Below, piece by piece: positions 17,650 to 26,801 of a stretch of 64,000 nt of DNA. Source of the stretch: Niastella caeni. Its GTDB lineage: Bacteria; Bacteroidota; Bacteroidia; Chitinophagales; Chitinophagaceae. Every line of letters starts with the position of its first letter. Position 1 is the first letter of the stretch. The position numbers were made by a program, and so were the translations under genes. The stretch lies in assembly GCF_004834005.1 (NCBI RefSeq), contig NZ_STFF01000001.1:495347-559346 (forward strand), in the 5' to 3' direction. The notes below the pieces were generated by a model that did not search any database, was not told the origin of the DNA, and worked only from the letters and a program-made list of their open reading frames with translations.

Positions 17650-20583
17650 TTATTTTAATTCTTCTTTTAAAAACTTCGCTGTATGGCTTGCTTTCACTTT
17701 CAGCAGGTCTTCAGGGGTTCCTTCAAACAATATTTGCCCGCCGCCGTCGCCACCTTCCGGACCAAGGTCAATAATATGATCGGCTACTTTAATCACATCC
17801 ATATTATGTTCTATCACTAACACCGTATTGCCCCGATCAACCAGCTTATTGAGCACATCGAGCAAATGCTGAATATCTTCAAAATGCAAACCGGTAGTAG
17901 GCTCGTCTAAAATGTAAAATGTTTTACCTGTATCTTTTTTCGATAATTCGGTAGCCAGTTTTACGCGTTGCGCTTCTCCCCCACTTAAAGTAACCGCGCT
18001 CTGCCCCAACGTAATGTACCCCAACCCAACTTCCTGCAGCACTTTTATCTTCCGGTATAAGTACGGCACGTTCTGGAAGAACTCAACCGCATCATCAACC
18101 GTCATATCCAGCACGTCACTGATGCTTTTACCTTTATACCTGATCTCGAGTGTTTCGCGGTTATACCGTTTACCCTGGCATTTTTCGCAGTGCACATATA
18201 CATCGGGTAAAAAGTTCATTTCTATTACCCGCATACCACCGCCTTCACACACATCGCAACGGCCATTCTTTACATTGAAAGAAAAACGGCCGGCATTATA
18301 CCCACGGATCTTGGCTTCAGGCACCGCCGCATACAATGTTCTTATATCGGTAAAGAAGCCACAATAGGTAGCGGGGTTACTGCGCGGTGTGCGGCCAATG
18401 GGCGACTGATCAATTTCAATCACCTTATCAATATGCTCAAGCCCTTTGATACTTTTATATTCAAGCGGCGTCATTCTTGAATTAAAGGCATGCTTGCTTA
18501 AGATGGGATACAGCGTTTCAATGATAAGGGTTGATTTACCGCTGCCACTCACACCGGTTGCCACAATAAATTTACCAAGCGGGAATTTTGCAGTTACCTT
18601 TTGCAGGTTATTGCCATTGGCGCCAATTAATTCCAGTACTTTTCCATTCCCTTTTCTTCTTTCTTTGGGAACAGCAATTTCCCGGATCCCATTCAGGTAG
18701 GCCGATGTAAGCGTATCTAACTTCAGTAACGCACCAGGTTCACCCTGTGCAACTACCCTTCCGCCATGAAAACCGGCTTTCGGACCAATATCAACCAGGT
18801 GATCTGCGGCCAGCATAATGTCTTTATCATGCTCTACCACCAGCACACTGTTCCCGATATTGCGCAGGTTTTTCAATGCTTCAATTAACCGGTGATTATC
18901 GCGTTGATGTAAACCGATGCTCGGTTCATCGAGGATGTAAGTAATGCCTTGTAATTGTGAACCGATCTGTGTAGCCAACCGTATGCGTTGCGATTCGCCA
19001 CCGCTAAGCGTACGGGACGAGCGGTTGAGGGTAAGATAAGTTAACCCCACATCGAGCAGGAACTGTAACCGTTCACGAATTTCCTTCAACACATCTTTTG
19101 CAATGGTATTCTGTTTAGTAGATAATCTTTTTTCAATGCCTTTAAACCACAGGATCAGTTTATCGAGGTTCAGCTCACTCAGCTCTGAAATATTTTTTTC
19201 ATCTACTTTGAACCAGAGGCTTTCTTTTTTAAGCCGGGCCCCGTTACAGGTAGTACAGGTTTTTAATTCCATGAACTGTTCTGTCCACTGACGCACCGAA
19301 TCACTTGAGCTGGCGGCAAACCATCTTTTTAATTGTGGTACCACCCCTTCAAACTCTTCGGTGTAGATGTTCGCTTCGGGACCAATGGAATCAAAATCCA
19401 GATGTTCTTCCTGCGATCCGGCTTCATTACCATATAAGATCAGGTTCAGTGCTTTCTTCGGCATGTCTTTCATTGGTACATCCAAACTGAACTTGTGCTT
19501 TTTTGCCAGTCGTTGAGCCTGGTTAAATACATAATTATCTCTTTCTTCACCCAATGGCGCTATACCACCTTCATTAATGCTTAACGAAGGATCAGGTATA
19601 ACAGCCTCCATGCTTATCTGGTACACATTGCCGAGCCCTTTACAGGTAGGGCAAGCACCATACGGGCTATTAAAAGAAAAACTGTTAGGTGAGGGTTCTT
19701 CGTAACTGATACCGGTTTCCTCACACATCAACTGCCGGGAATATTGCACAAGAGTCTCTGCCGCTACCGCTGCTTTACCGTTTTTTGCATTAGCAGGTGC
19801 AGCATCATGCACTAACAAAAACATCAGTTCCTTCCCCATTTGTAAGGTCTTCTGCACACTTTGACTTAACCGCACTTTCATATCATCAGTTACAGCCATG
19901 CGGTCAATAACCACTTCTATGTCGTGGATCTTGTAGCGGTCGACCTGCATTTTGGGAACAAGGTCTTTTACCTCGCCATCGACGCGTACTTTGAGATAAC
20001 CTTTTTTGCGAATATCTTCAAACAGTTCGCGATAATGCCCTTTGCGCCCACGCACCAATGGCGCCAGTAATGTTATTTTCTTTGCTTTAAATTTTTTGTA
20101 GATATTATCAACGATCTCTTCTTCGCTGAACTTGACCATTTTTTTCCCCGTATTGTAACTATATGCCTCCCCAACGCGGGCAAACAAAAGCCGCAGGAAA
20201 TCGTATACTTCTGTAATAGTGCCCACAGTGGAACGCGGGTTCTTGTTAGTCGTTTTTTGTTCAATGGATATCACTGGCGACAAACCAGTGATCTTATCTA
20301 CATCAGGTCGTTCCATATCGCCAATAAACTGCCGGGCATAAGCGCCAAAGCTTTCCATATAACGGCGTTGACCCTCCGCATATATTGTATCGAAAGCAAG
20401 TGACGATTTACCACTGCCACTGATGCCTGTTATTACAACCAGTTTATTTTTAGGGATACTGATATCGATATTCTTAAGATTGTGAACCCGTGCACCAAAA
20501 ACATGTATTGCCTCATCTGATTCAATGCCGGTTATTTGTTCGTTTTTTGTTTGTGCCGGCTTTTTAACTTTCACATCTGCCAT
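17650..20583 (-). CDS. uvrA: UvrA, DNA damage recognition ATPase of nucleotide excision repair
   Basis: A 977-residue protein with two ABC ATPase modules. Walker A motifs are GISGSGKSS and GVSGSGKST; signature motifs are LSGGESQRIRLATQIGS and LSGGEAQRVKLATELSK. Zinc-finger Cys pairs are seen in ACPTCKG and CDVCEGG...CEKCQG. It acts as a dimer that loads UvrB at lesions. A Lys/Gln-rich N-terminal extension precedes the canonical start block IHVFGARVHNLKNI. Length is slightly above the usual 940. The nucleotidase gene follows directly. Confidence 0.98.
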   Translation of the reverse strand: MADVKVKKPAQTKNEQITGIESDEAIHVFGARVHNLKNIDISIPKNKLVVITGISGSGKSSLAFDTIYAEGQRRYMESFGAYARQFIGDMERPDVDKITGLSPVISIEQKTTNKNPRSTVGTITEVYDFLRLLFARVGEAYSYNTGKKMVKFSEEEIVDNIYKKFKAKKITLLAPLVRGRKGHYRELFEDIRKKGYLKVRVDGEVKDLVPKMQVDRYKIHDIEVVIDRMAVTDDMKVRLSQSVQKTLQMGKELMFLLVHDAAPANAKNGKAAVAAETLVQYSRQLMCEETGISYEEPSPNSFSFNSPYGACPTCKGLGNVYQISMEAVIPDPSLSINEGGIAPLGEERDNYVFNQAQRLAKKHKFSLDVPMKDMPKKALNLILYGNEAGSQEEHLDFDSIGPEANIYTEEFEGVVPQLKRWFAASSSDSVRQWTEQFMELKTCTTCNGARLKKESLWFKVDEKNISELSELNLDKLILWFKGIEKRLSTKQNTIAKDVLKEIRERLQFLLDVGLTYLTLNRSSRTLSGGESQRIRLATQIGSQLQGITYILDEPSIGLHQRDNHRLIEALKNLRNIGNSVLVVEHDKDIMLAADHLVDIGPKAGFHGGRVVAQGEPGALLKLDTLTSAYLNGIREIAVPKERRKGNGKVLELIGANGNNLQKVTAKFPLGKFIVATGVSGSGKSTLIIETLYPILSKHAFNSRMTPLEYKSIKGLEHIDKVIEIDQSPIGRTPRSNPATYCGFFTDIRTLYAAVPEAKIRGYNAGRFSFNVKNGRCDVCEGGGMRVIEMNFLPDVYVHCEKCQGKRYNRETLEIRYKGKSISDVLDMTVDDAVEFFQNVPYLYRKIKVLQEVGLGYITLGQSAVTLSGGEAQRVKLATELSKKDTGKTFYILDEPTTGLHFEDIQHLLDVLNKLVDRGNTVLVIEHNMDVIKVADHIIDLGPEGGDGGGQILFEGTPEDLLKVKASHTAKFLKEELK

Positions 20584-20803
20584 AAGTGGTACGCCTTTTA
20601 AATTGTGTGGGAAATTACACCAACCCGATCAATTTTACTAAAAAATTTGTCAAAGATAACAACAAAATATCAGTAGGAAAGTTGATAATCCTTTAAGATA
20701 TTTGCGCCTCATTTTCAATAATATACCGTTTAAAATTGCAATGTGGTATACAATTTGAAAGCTCTGGACTGTCATTACTGTGTCTTTACTAAAACAATAT
20801 AAT

Positions 20804-21478
20804 ATGAGATCGTTCCAAAAAACCCTGACAAGTATCGTCGCTGTAGCTATTATTCTCGCTGGTTGTAAAAGCATGAACAAAACGCAAAAAGGAGCAATTA
20901 TCGGAACTGCAGGCGGTGGCGCCGTAGGTGCCGTTATAGGTAAAGCAGCTGGTAATACAGCATTAGGTGCTATCATTGGTGCTACTGTAGGTGGCGTTAC
21001 CGGCGCCGTTATTGGCCGCAAAATGGACAAACAGGCAAAAGAAATTGAAAACAAAGTACCTGGCGCAAAAGTTGAGCGTGTAGGAGAAGGCATTGTTGTT
21101 GAGTTCAGTGATAAAATATTATTCGGGTTCGATCGCTCTGATCTTTCAGGAACAGCTGAAAATAACCTGGGCAAACTGGTTGAAATTTTAAAACAATATC
21201 CCGATACTGATATTGAAATACAAGGTCACACAGATAACAAAGGAGCAGATGACTACAATATGAAACTTTCTGAAAGAAGAGCTTCTGCTGTTGCCAACTT
21301 TTTACGTGGCAGAGGTGTTGCCCCCAGCCGTGTAAGAATTAAAGGTTATGGAGAATCTGCACCTGTTGCCAGCAATGATACAGAAGCCGGCCGTTCACAA
21401 AACCGCCGGGTTGACTTCCTGATCACTGCCAATGAAAAAATGAAAGAAGAAGCCAAGAAAGAAGCAGCCAAACAATAA
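20804..21478 (+). CDS. OmpA-family lipoprotein with glycine-zipper segment
   Basis: A 224-residue lipoprotein with lipobox LAGC (Cys at about 21). Residues about 29-75 are a Gly/Ala-rich glycine zipper (GTAGGGAVGAVIGKAAG), followed by an OmpA C-terminal peptidoglycan-binding domain with IEIQGHTDNKGADDYNMKLSERRA. It ends in a Lys/Glu/Ala tail. Such proteins tie the outer membrane to peptidoglycan. The ATG at 20804 gives the correct signal peptide. It is divergent from uvrA. The barrel gene follows 63 bp later and may share the transcript. Confidence 0.93.
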   Translation: MRSFQKTLTSIVAVAIILAGCKSMNKTQKGAIIGTAGGGAVGAVIGKAAGNTALGAIIGATVGGVTGAVIGRKMDKQAKEIENKVPGAKVERVGEGIVVEFSDKILFGFDRSDLSGTAENNLGKLVEILKQYPDTDIEIQGHTDNKGADDYNMKLSERRASAVANFLRGRGVAPSRVRIKGYGESAPVASNDTEAGRSQNRRVDFLITANEKMKEEAKKEAAKQ

Positions 21479-21541
21479 CTGGCATTCAATCACACATACC
21501 ATCATTAATCAAATTTTTGTAAACCTTCAACACTATTAGTT

Positions 21542-22195
21542 ATGAAAAACAAAGCCCTGTTGCTCGCACTCGCAACTACTGTATTTGCACTCAGTTCCCA
21601 GGCTCAAACTACGTTTGGTGTACGGGCAGGTGTAAACTTTCAGAACATCAATGGAGAAGATGTTGATGGCGAAGACCTCGATTACAAACTAAAAACGGGT
21701 ATTAATGTCGGCGTAAATGCAGAGATACCTGTTGCACCCGATTTTTACGTACAACCCGGTGTTTTGTTCTCTACAAAGGGAGCAAAAAGTAAAGTCGATG
21801 ATGACAGTAAGATCAAATTGTCGTACATCGAAGTACCTATCAATTTCCTGTATAAACCTACACTGGGTACGGGCAAATTGCTGCTGGGAATCGGGCCCTA
21901 TGTTGCGTTTGCAGTAGGCGGCAAAGTTTCAGATGCTAACGGTGATGATGAGGATATAGAATTTGAAAATGAAATTACGCTTACCCAATTTGGCTCAGGT
22001 ACACCCTATGCAAGAAGATTGGATGTAGGCGGTAACCTTCTGTTTGGTTATGAATTCAGCAATAAATTCTCTGCCCAGTTAAACGCACAATTAGGCATGG
22101 TAAAGATCAATCCTGAGATCACCGGACCTGGGGTTGACGATGATTCAAAGGTCAAAAACACCGGCTTTGGTATTTCATTAGGATACCGCTTTTAA
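21542..22195 (+). CDS. Small outer-membrane beta-barrel (OMP_b-brl_2/PorT-like), copy 1
   Basis: A 217-residue protein with cleavable signal peptide (to about SSQAQ) and the family block TTFGVRAGVNFQN. Later blocks YIEVPINFLYKPTLGTGKLLLGIGPYVAFAVGG and the final GFGISLGYRF are typical of eight-stranded barrels annotated as porin family proteins. External loops are rich in Asp and Glu (EDVDGEDLDY), which may bind cations. Function is unknown. A terminator follows at 22266. Confidence 0.85.
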   Translation: MKNKALLLALATTVFALSSQAQTTFGVRAGVNFQNINGEDVDGEDLDYKLKTGINVGVNAEIPVAPDFYVQPGVLFSTKGAKSKVDDDSKIKLSYIEVPINFLYKPTLGTGKLLLGIGPYVAFAVGGKVSDANGDDEDIEFENEITLTQFGSGTPYARRLDVGGNLLFGYEFSNKFSAQLNAQLGMVKINPEITGPGVDDDSKVKNTGFGISLGYRF

Positions 22196-22265
22196 ATGTT
22201 TGCGCAGCAGTGATATTGTTGTTGATGCGCTTCAGCAAACAGGCACATCGTAAAACCTACATATT

Positions 22266-22299
22266 AAAGGTTGCCTCCATACGGGGGCAGCCTTTTTTT
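22266..22299 (+). terminator. Terminator after barrel copy 1
   Basis: Stem AAGG-TTGCC/GGCAG-CCTT with seven T, 70 bp past the stop codon. It separates the two barrel genes into different transcription units. Confidence 0.8.
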
Positions 22300-22436
22300 A
22301 TTGTACAGCTTACGTAAAAACACTTATGCAATTTTAATAGGGTTACTACGTTTATTAGCAAGCTTTCAGCTAAGTGTATCTTATTTAAAAATCCATGTTC
22401 TTATCTCTTCATTCACAAAAACCACAACGCTTAATT

Positions 22437-23105
22437 ATGAAATCAAAAGTTCTGTTGCTTGCATTAGCAACCACTGCCCTTGCGTTAACTTCAAAAGCCC
22501 AGGTATCCTTCGGTCTCAGAGCCGGGGTTAATCTTCAAAACGTCAATGGTAAATTTCCTACTGGTGATGATCTTAAAAATGATCTGAAAGCAGGGTTTCA
22601 CGCTGGTGTAAATGTTGAAGTGCCCATTGCTCCGCAATTTTATATTCAACCGGGTGTATTGTTCAGCAGTAAAGGCGCTAAAGGCGAAAACGATTTCTCC
22701 AAAAAAGAAATAAAATTAAGCCTGTCATATGTTGAAGTTCCCATTAACCTTTTGTTTAAACCAGCGTTAGGACCCGGCAAATTGTTACTTGGTTTTGGAC
22801 CCTATGTTGCTTATGCAATAGGTGGCAGTGCAAAAACCGGAGATAAAGACACCGATATCGAATTCGAAAAAGACGTTACTTCCGCACAATATAGTACCGG
22901 ATATGTTTCCGGAACTTACTATTACAAACGTTTAGATGTTGGCGGTAATTTATTGTTTGGTTATGAGTTCGCCAAAAAGATCTCCTTACAATTGAATGCC
23001 CAGTTAGGTATGGCAAAGATCAATGCTGAGCTCAATGATTACAGTGACGACAAAGGAAAAGCAAAAAATACCGGCTTCGGTCTTTCTGTTGGCTACCGGT
23101 TCTAA
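22437..23105 (+). CDS. Small outer-membrane beta-barrel (OMP_b-brl_2/PorT-like), copy 2
   Basis: A 222-residue paralogue of the preceding gene: signal peptide MKSKVLLLALATTALAL, then VSFGLRAGVNLQNVNG, SYVEVPINLLFKPALGPGKLLLGFGPYVAYAIGG and the C-terminal GFGLSVGYRF. The acidic loop of copy 1 is replaced by a Lys/Asp mix, so surface properties differ. The ATG at 22437 is preferred to the upstream in-frame start at 22395. It has its own terminator at 23164. Confidence 0.85.
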   Translation: MKSKVLLLALATTALALTSKAQVSFGLRAGVNLQNVNGKFPTGDDLKNDLKAGFHAGVNVEVPIAPQFYIQPGVLFSSKGAKGENDFSKKEIKLSLSYVEVPINLLFKPALGPGKLLLGFGPYVAYAIGGSAKTGDKDTDIEFEKDVTSAQYSTGYVSGTYYYKRLDVGGNLLFGYEFAKKISLQLNAQLGMAKINAELNDYSDDKGKAKNTGFGLSVGYRF

Positions 23106-23163
23106 TGCAACGAAATAATTTGGTTATATAATAACCATTGCAACTTCTTAAAATGTATATATA

Positions 23164-23197
23164 AAAAAGTCTTCCCCTATTGGGAGGACTTTTTTTA
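23164..23197 (+). terminator. Terminator after barrel copy 2
   Basis: Stem AAGTCTTCCC/GGGAGGACTT with seven T, about 60 bp past the stop. Confidence 0.85.
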
Positions 23198-23239
23198 TTG
23201 CATGCATGTTCTTGTTACACGGACATTAAAAAAAAGAAA

Positions 23240-23270
23240 TTTGACAATTTAATTCCGGTTATTATCTTTG
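23240..23270 (+). promoter_or_regulatory. Bacteroidetes-type promoter of the methionine operon
   Basis: TTTG at 23240-23243 and TATCTTTG at 23263-23270 with a 19-nt spacer match the Bacteroidetes consensus TTTG...TAnnTTTG. A start site near 23277 would place the SAM riboswitch at the very 5' end of the transcript. Confidence 0.8.
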
Positions 23271-23288
23271 CGTCAGTTCTTTACACAT

Positions 23289-23409
23289 CGCTTATCAAGA
23301 AAGGCTGAGGGAAATGGCCCGATGAAGCCTTGACAACCTGCACGCTGGTTTGAAAAATAACCGCTGTAAGGTGCCAACTCCATCCCGCGGAAGGCGGGAC
23401 AGATAAGTC
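23289..23409 (+). ncRNA. SAM-I (S-box) riboswitch
   Basis: The closing helix GCTTATC/GATAAG is at 23290-23296 and 23402-23407. Inside are the conserved S-box segments GAGGGAAATGGCCCGATGAAGCC (23316-23338; core GGCCCGATGAAGCC), GACAACC, and GGTGCCAACTCC, followed by a GC hairpin built on TCCCGC/GCGGGA. This set of segments in this order is specific for SAM-I. It is followed by an intrinsic terminator, so high S-adenosylmethionine should stop transcription before the trans-sulfuration and homoserine dehydrogenase genes. Confidence 0.95.
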
Positions 23410-23447
23410 AGATAAAAGCTTCTACAATACTGAAATTCAACATATTG

Positions 23448-23479
23448 AAAGCTCTTCTGACTTACGGAAGAGCTTTTTT
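23448..23479 (+). terminator. Riboswitch-controlled terminator
   Basis: Stem AAAGCTCTTC/GAAGAGCTTT with a T tract, about 40 nt after the riboswitch. From 23480 to 23716 the leader continues without a gene; a hairpin built on CAGATC/GATCTG lies at about 23568-23591. Confidence 0.85.
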
Positions 23480-23716
23480 GTTTTAGATACTACCTACTAC
23501 CGAAGCATTTGCGCTGGAGCGCGAAGGTTGAAGCAGAAAGGTATACAAGACCAAAGTATCTAAATCCAGATCGAGCATAGCGAGATCTGATAAAGTCTCC
23601 TCCAGTAAGAACTCCTCTTGATAAGTGCTGCCGCAAACAACTGTCTAAACAAATCAATCACGCCTGCAGCTACACAACTTAAATGATGGATACGCTGCAG
23701 CAAAAAAATGTTTATC

Positions 23717-24901
23717 ATGCAAGCGACAACACAACTCATTCACAGCATTCCTGTTGATCCATTGACCGGCGCGGTATCAGTGCCTATTTATCAAACATCC
23801 ACCTTTGTTCAGGAGGCGCCTGGCGTTAACAAAGGATTCGATTACGCAAGAACAAACAACCCTACAAGAGCTACGTTGGAAAACCTCATTGCGCAGTTGG
23901 AAAAAGGCCAGGTGGGTATTGCCTTTTCAAGCGGATTGGCGGCTATTGACGCCATTGCCAAATTATTACGGCCCGGCGATGAAATTGTAGCCGTAGATGA
24001 TATTTACGGTGGTGCATACCGGTTATTCACCCAGGTATATCAGCAATTTGGTGTTACCATTAACTTTGTAGATACTTCAGATCCTGAAAAAGTGTTTAAC
24101 GCCATTACGCCCAAAACAAAGCTCATCTGGCTCGAAACACCTACCAACCCTACTTTAAAGATCTCTGATATTGAGGCCATCGCCCAAATCGCAAAAGCCA
24201 ACCGGTGTTTACTTTGCGTGGATAACACTTTTGCTTCACCGGCGTTACAACAACCTCTTTCGCTGGGAGCTGATATTGTAGTGCATTCCGCCACCAAATA
24301 CCTGGGCGGTCACAGCGACCTGATAGCCGGACTGGTTGTAACCCGGGAAAAAGAGTTGGGAGAGAAAATTAAATTCTATCAAAACGCCTGTGGCGCTATC
24401 CTCGCTCCTTTCGATAGCTGGTTGGTGATCCGCGGTATTGAAACCTTACACCTGCGCGTACAACAACATTGCCGCAGTGCACAGGAAGTAGCCGAGTTCC
24501 TGCAACAACACCCTGCTGTTGATAAAGTATATTACCCCGGGTTGAAAGATCATCCCAACCATGCCATTGCCAAAAAACAAAGCAAAGGCTTCGGGGGTAT
24601 CGTTTCTTTCACGCTTAAACAGGATAATATCGCTGCCGCCAACACTTTTGTAACCAGTACTCACCTGTTTAAACTGGCTGAGAGTTTAGGCGGTATAAAA
24701 AGCCTGGTAAGCCATCCGGCCAGCATGACGCATAAAACCATTCCGGCCGACAAACGCCGTGCAGCCGGGGTAACAGATAGCCTTATTCGCTTAAGTATTG
24801 GTCTGGAAGATGCCAGTGACCTGTTACAAGACCTGCACCAGGCGCTTGAGAAAAGTAATACTATAATTAATATAACAGCACACGACGCTGTGCCTTGTTA
24901 A
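23717..24901 (+). CDS. Trans-sulfuration enzyme (cystathionine gamma-synthase / O-acylhomoserine sulfhydrylase family)
   Basis: A 394-residue PLP enzyme of the Cys/Met metabolism family. PLP lysine is in HSATKYLGGHSDL; the N-terminal block is PVSVPIYQTSTF-like (VSVPIYQTSTFVQ), with YARTNNPTR and ETPTNPTLKI. It adds sulfide or cysteine to an activated homoserine, making homocysteine or cystathionine; the sequence alone does not separate the reactions. The SAM-I riboswitch upstream shows methionine-pathway control, favouring synthesis over breakdown. The ATG at 23717 is preferred to the one at 23708. No acyltransferase (metX/metA) is in the window. Confidence 0.92.
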   Translation: MQATTQLIHSIPVDPLTGAVSVPIYQTSTFVQEAPGVNKGFDYARTNNPTRATLENLIAQLEKGQVGIAFSSGLAAIDAIAKLLRPGDEIVAVDDIYGGAYRLFTQVYQQFGVTINFVDTSDPEKVFNAITPKTKLIWLETPTNPTLKISDIEAIAQIAKANRCLLCVDNTFASPALQQPLSLGADIVVHSATKYLGGHSDLIAGLVVTREKELGEKIKFYQNACGAILAPFDSWLVIRGIETLHLRVQQHCRSAQEVAEFLQQHPAVDKVYYPGLKDHPNHAIAKKQSKGFGGIVSFTLKQDNIAAANTFVTSTHLFKLAESLGGIKSLVSHPASMTHKTIPADKRRAAGVTDSLIRLSIGLEDASDLLQDLHQALEKSNTIINITAHDAVPC

Positions 24902-24950
24902 GCAAAAGGGAAAGTATAGCCATTTAATAAGATTTTCTAAACAAAAAATT

Positions 24951-25403
24951 ATGTCAGAACAAATTGTAAAGGAATCCGTAAAAACCTATAAAGACATTGA
25001 CCGTAGAATTTTGAAACCCATTCCCAACCCTACTGATCAGGCTTACGAGATCAAGATCAAAATACCTGAGTTTACTTTCCTGGGCGTAAAAGAACAACCT
25101 GATTTTGCAGTTATTTATTGCACCTTCTATCCCGGCAAAAAAATAATTGAACTTAAATCACTGAAACAATACGTTTTCCAGCTACGGAATATCGTAGTAT
25201 CGTATGAAAGATTGATCAACATAATTTATGATGATCTGTGTGCAGTGTATGAACCTTCCCGGTTACGACTGGTGATGATCTGCAACCCCAGAGGTGGCAT
25301 CAGTTCAAAATTGACCATAGATTCTGACTGGAAAATACGCGGCGGCAAAGAACAGTTCAACGACTGGCAGATTGTTGAAGATGAATGGTCGGTGGAAATG
25401 TAA
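24951..25403 (+). CDS. QueF-like T-fold protein without the catalytic Cys
   Basis: A 150-residue protein matching 7-cyano-7-deazaguanine reductase (QueF): IPEFTFLGVKEQPDFAVIY aligns with the QueF block PEFTSLCPKTGQPDF, KKIIELKSLKQYVFQLRN with the VESKSLKLYLFSFRN block, and NPRGGIS with the C-terminal TPRGGIS. The catalytic Cys is replaced by Gly and the His of FHE by Tyr (SYE), while the Asp in QPDF is kept. Reduction through a thioimide intermediate should therefore be impossible. It lies between two methionine-branch genes under a SAM riboswitch, suggesting a role recruited to that pathway or ligand sensing; this is inference. Confidence 0.8.
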   Translation: MSEQIVKESVKTYKDIDRRILKPIPNPTDQAYEIKIKIPEFTFLGVKEQPDFAVIYCTFYPGKKIIELKSLKQYVFQLRNIVVSYERLINIIYDDLCAVYEPSRLRLVMICNPRGGISSKLTIDSDWKIRGGKEQFNDWQIVEDEWSVEM

Positions 25404-25459
25404 ACAAGAGAAAGCATCAACTACATATTATAAAGTAAAAATTGCAAATTGATCAACTT

Positions 25460-26716
25460 ATGGACGCACACAAGTCATTAACAATCGGTTTATTTGGATT
25501 CGGCGTAGTAGGCGAAGGTTTGTATAAAGTATTACAACAAACCCCTTCGCTGAAAGCCACTATAAAAAAGGTCTGTATAAAGAACCCTGAAAAAAAACGC
25601 AATGCGCCCGATGCATTGTTCACTACCAACAAAGATGAACTGCTTAACGATCCAGAGATCAATGTGATCGTGGAAGTGATCAATGAATCGGAACCCGCCT
25701 TTGAAATAGTTTCTACCGCATTAAAGAATGGTAAAGACGTGGTAAGCGCCAGCAAGAAAATGATCGCTGAGCATTTGCCCGAATTACTCGGCTTGCAAAA
25801 ATTAACCGAGCGTTCTTTCCTGTATGAAGCCGCTGCCTGCGCTTCTATACCTGTAATTCGCAACCTCGAAGAATATTACGACAACGACCTGTTACACTCC
25901 ATCAAAGCCATTGTTAACGGCTCAACCAACTTCATTCTTACCAAAATGTTTGAAGACAAGCTGGACTTTCAACAAGCCCTGTTACTGGCGCAGCAATTGG
26001 GATTTGCTGAAACCGATCCTACGCTGGATGTGGAAGGTTTTGATGCAGCCAATAAATGGAACTTTTTGCTCACGCATGCTTATGGTATTGTAATACCACC
26101 CGATGCCCTTGTATTTAATGGTATCCAAAGCATTCATCAAAGCGATGCATTGGTTGCTACTGAAAAACATTACGATATTAAACTGGTGGCCCAGGCTAAG
26201 AAACTGGAGAACGGCAAAGTGGCCGCTTTTGTATTGCCACAGTTTATTAAACATGAAGATCACCTGGCTTTTGTAAAGAATGAATACAATGGCGTTGTAA
26301 TTGAAAGCGGGTTTGCCGATAAACAATTCTTCTATGGCAAAGGCGCCGGCAGTTTCCCCACCGCTTCCGCCGTACTAAGCGACCTTTCGGCCCTGCGTTA
26401 TCAATATAAATACGAATACAAGAAATTATATCATCATAAACCCAACGAGCTTACCAACGACTTTTATGTGCGCGTGTACGTAAGCTTCGACGATTGGAAA
26501 TACATTCCCAAAGAGAAATTTGAATGGATTGAAGAGTGGCATGCCGAAACAGATCGCAAATACCTGGTAGGTGTACTGCACTTTAATGAACTGGCGCAAA
26601 ACAACTGGTGGCGCGATAATAAAACATCACTCATCCTGGCGCCTGAGGCGGTTATTGAAGATGTAGAAGTGCGCAAGTTAAAAAAGAAGAGCCTGGAACT
26701 GGCTGGTATTGTCTAA
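25460..26716 (+). CDS. hom: Homoserine dehydrogenase (monofunctional)
   Basis: A 418-residue enzyme reducing aspartate semialdehyde to homoserine. NAD(P) motif GLFGFGVVGEGL is at the N-terminus; the catalytic block is AIVNGSTNFILTKM with GFAETDPTLDVEGFDAANK. Unlike the fused enzyme at 30393-32843 it has no aspartokinase domain; the C-terminal about 90 residues form a separate domain. It is third in the riboswitch operon, so it is expected to serve methionine and be repressed by SAM. The ATG at 25460 is used; an upstream TTG at 25442 is in frame but unlikely. Confidence 0.93.
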   Translation: MDAHKSLTIGLFGFGVVGEGLYKVLQQTPSLKATIKKVCIKNPEKKRNAPDALFTTNKDELLNDPEINVIVEVINESEPAFEIVSTALKNGKDVVSASKKMIAEHLPELLGLQKLTERSFLYEAAACASIPVIRNLEEYYDNDLLHSIKAIVNGSTNFILTKMFEDKLDFQQALLLAQQLGFAETDPTLDVEGFDAANKWNFLLTHAYGIVIPPDALVFNGIQSIHQSDALVATEKHYDIKLVAQAKKLENGKVAAFVLPQFIKHEDHLAFVKNEYNGVVIESGFADKQFFYGKGAGSFPTASAVLSDLSALRYQYKYEYKKLYHHKPNELTNDFYVRVYVSFDDWKYIPKEKFEWIEEWHAETDRKYLVGVLHFNELAQNNWWRDNKTSLILAPEAVIEDVEVRKLKKKSLELAGIV

Positions 26717-26743
26717 TAAGCAAGGAGAGAATATATAATATGC

Positions 26744-26780
26744 AAGGAGTGCCACACTTTGAAAGCGTGGCACTCCTTTT
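26744..26780. terminator. Strong hairpin terminator between converging genes
   Basis: A perfect 12-bp stem AAGGAGTGCCAC/GTGGCACTCCTT (26744-26777). It ends the methionine operon; the short T tract on plus (CCTTTTC) and A/T flanks allow action in both directions, serving the DUF2167 gene too. Confidence 0.8.
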
Positions 26781-26801
26781 CTATATAAATTTCAAAATTA
26801 A

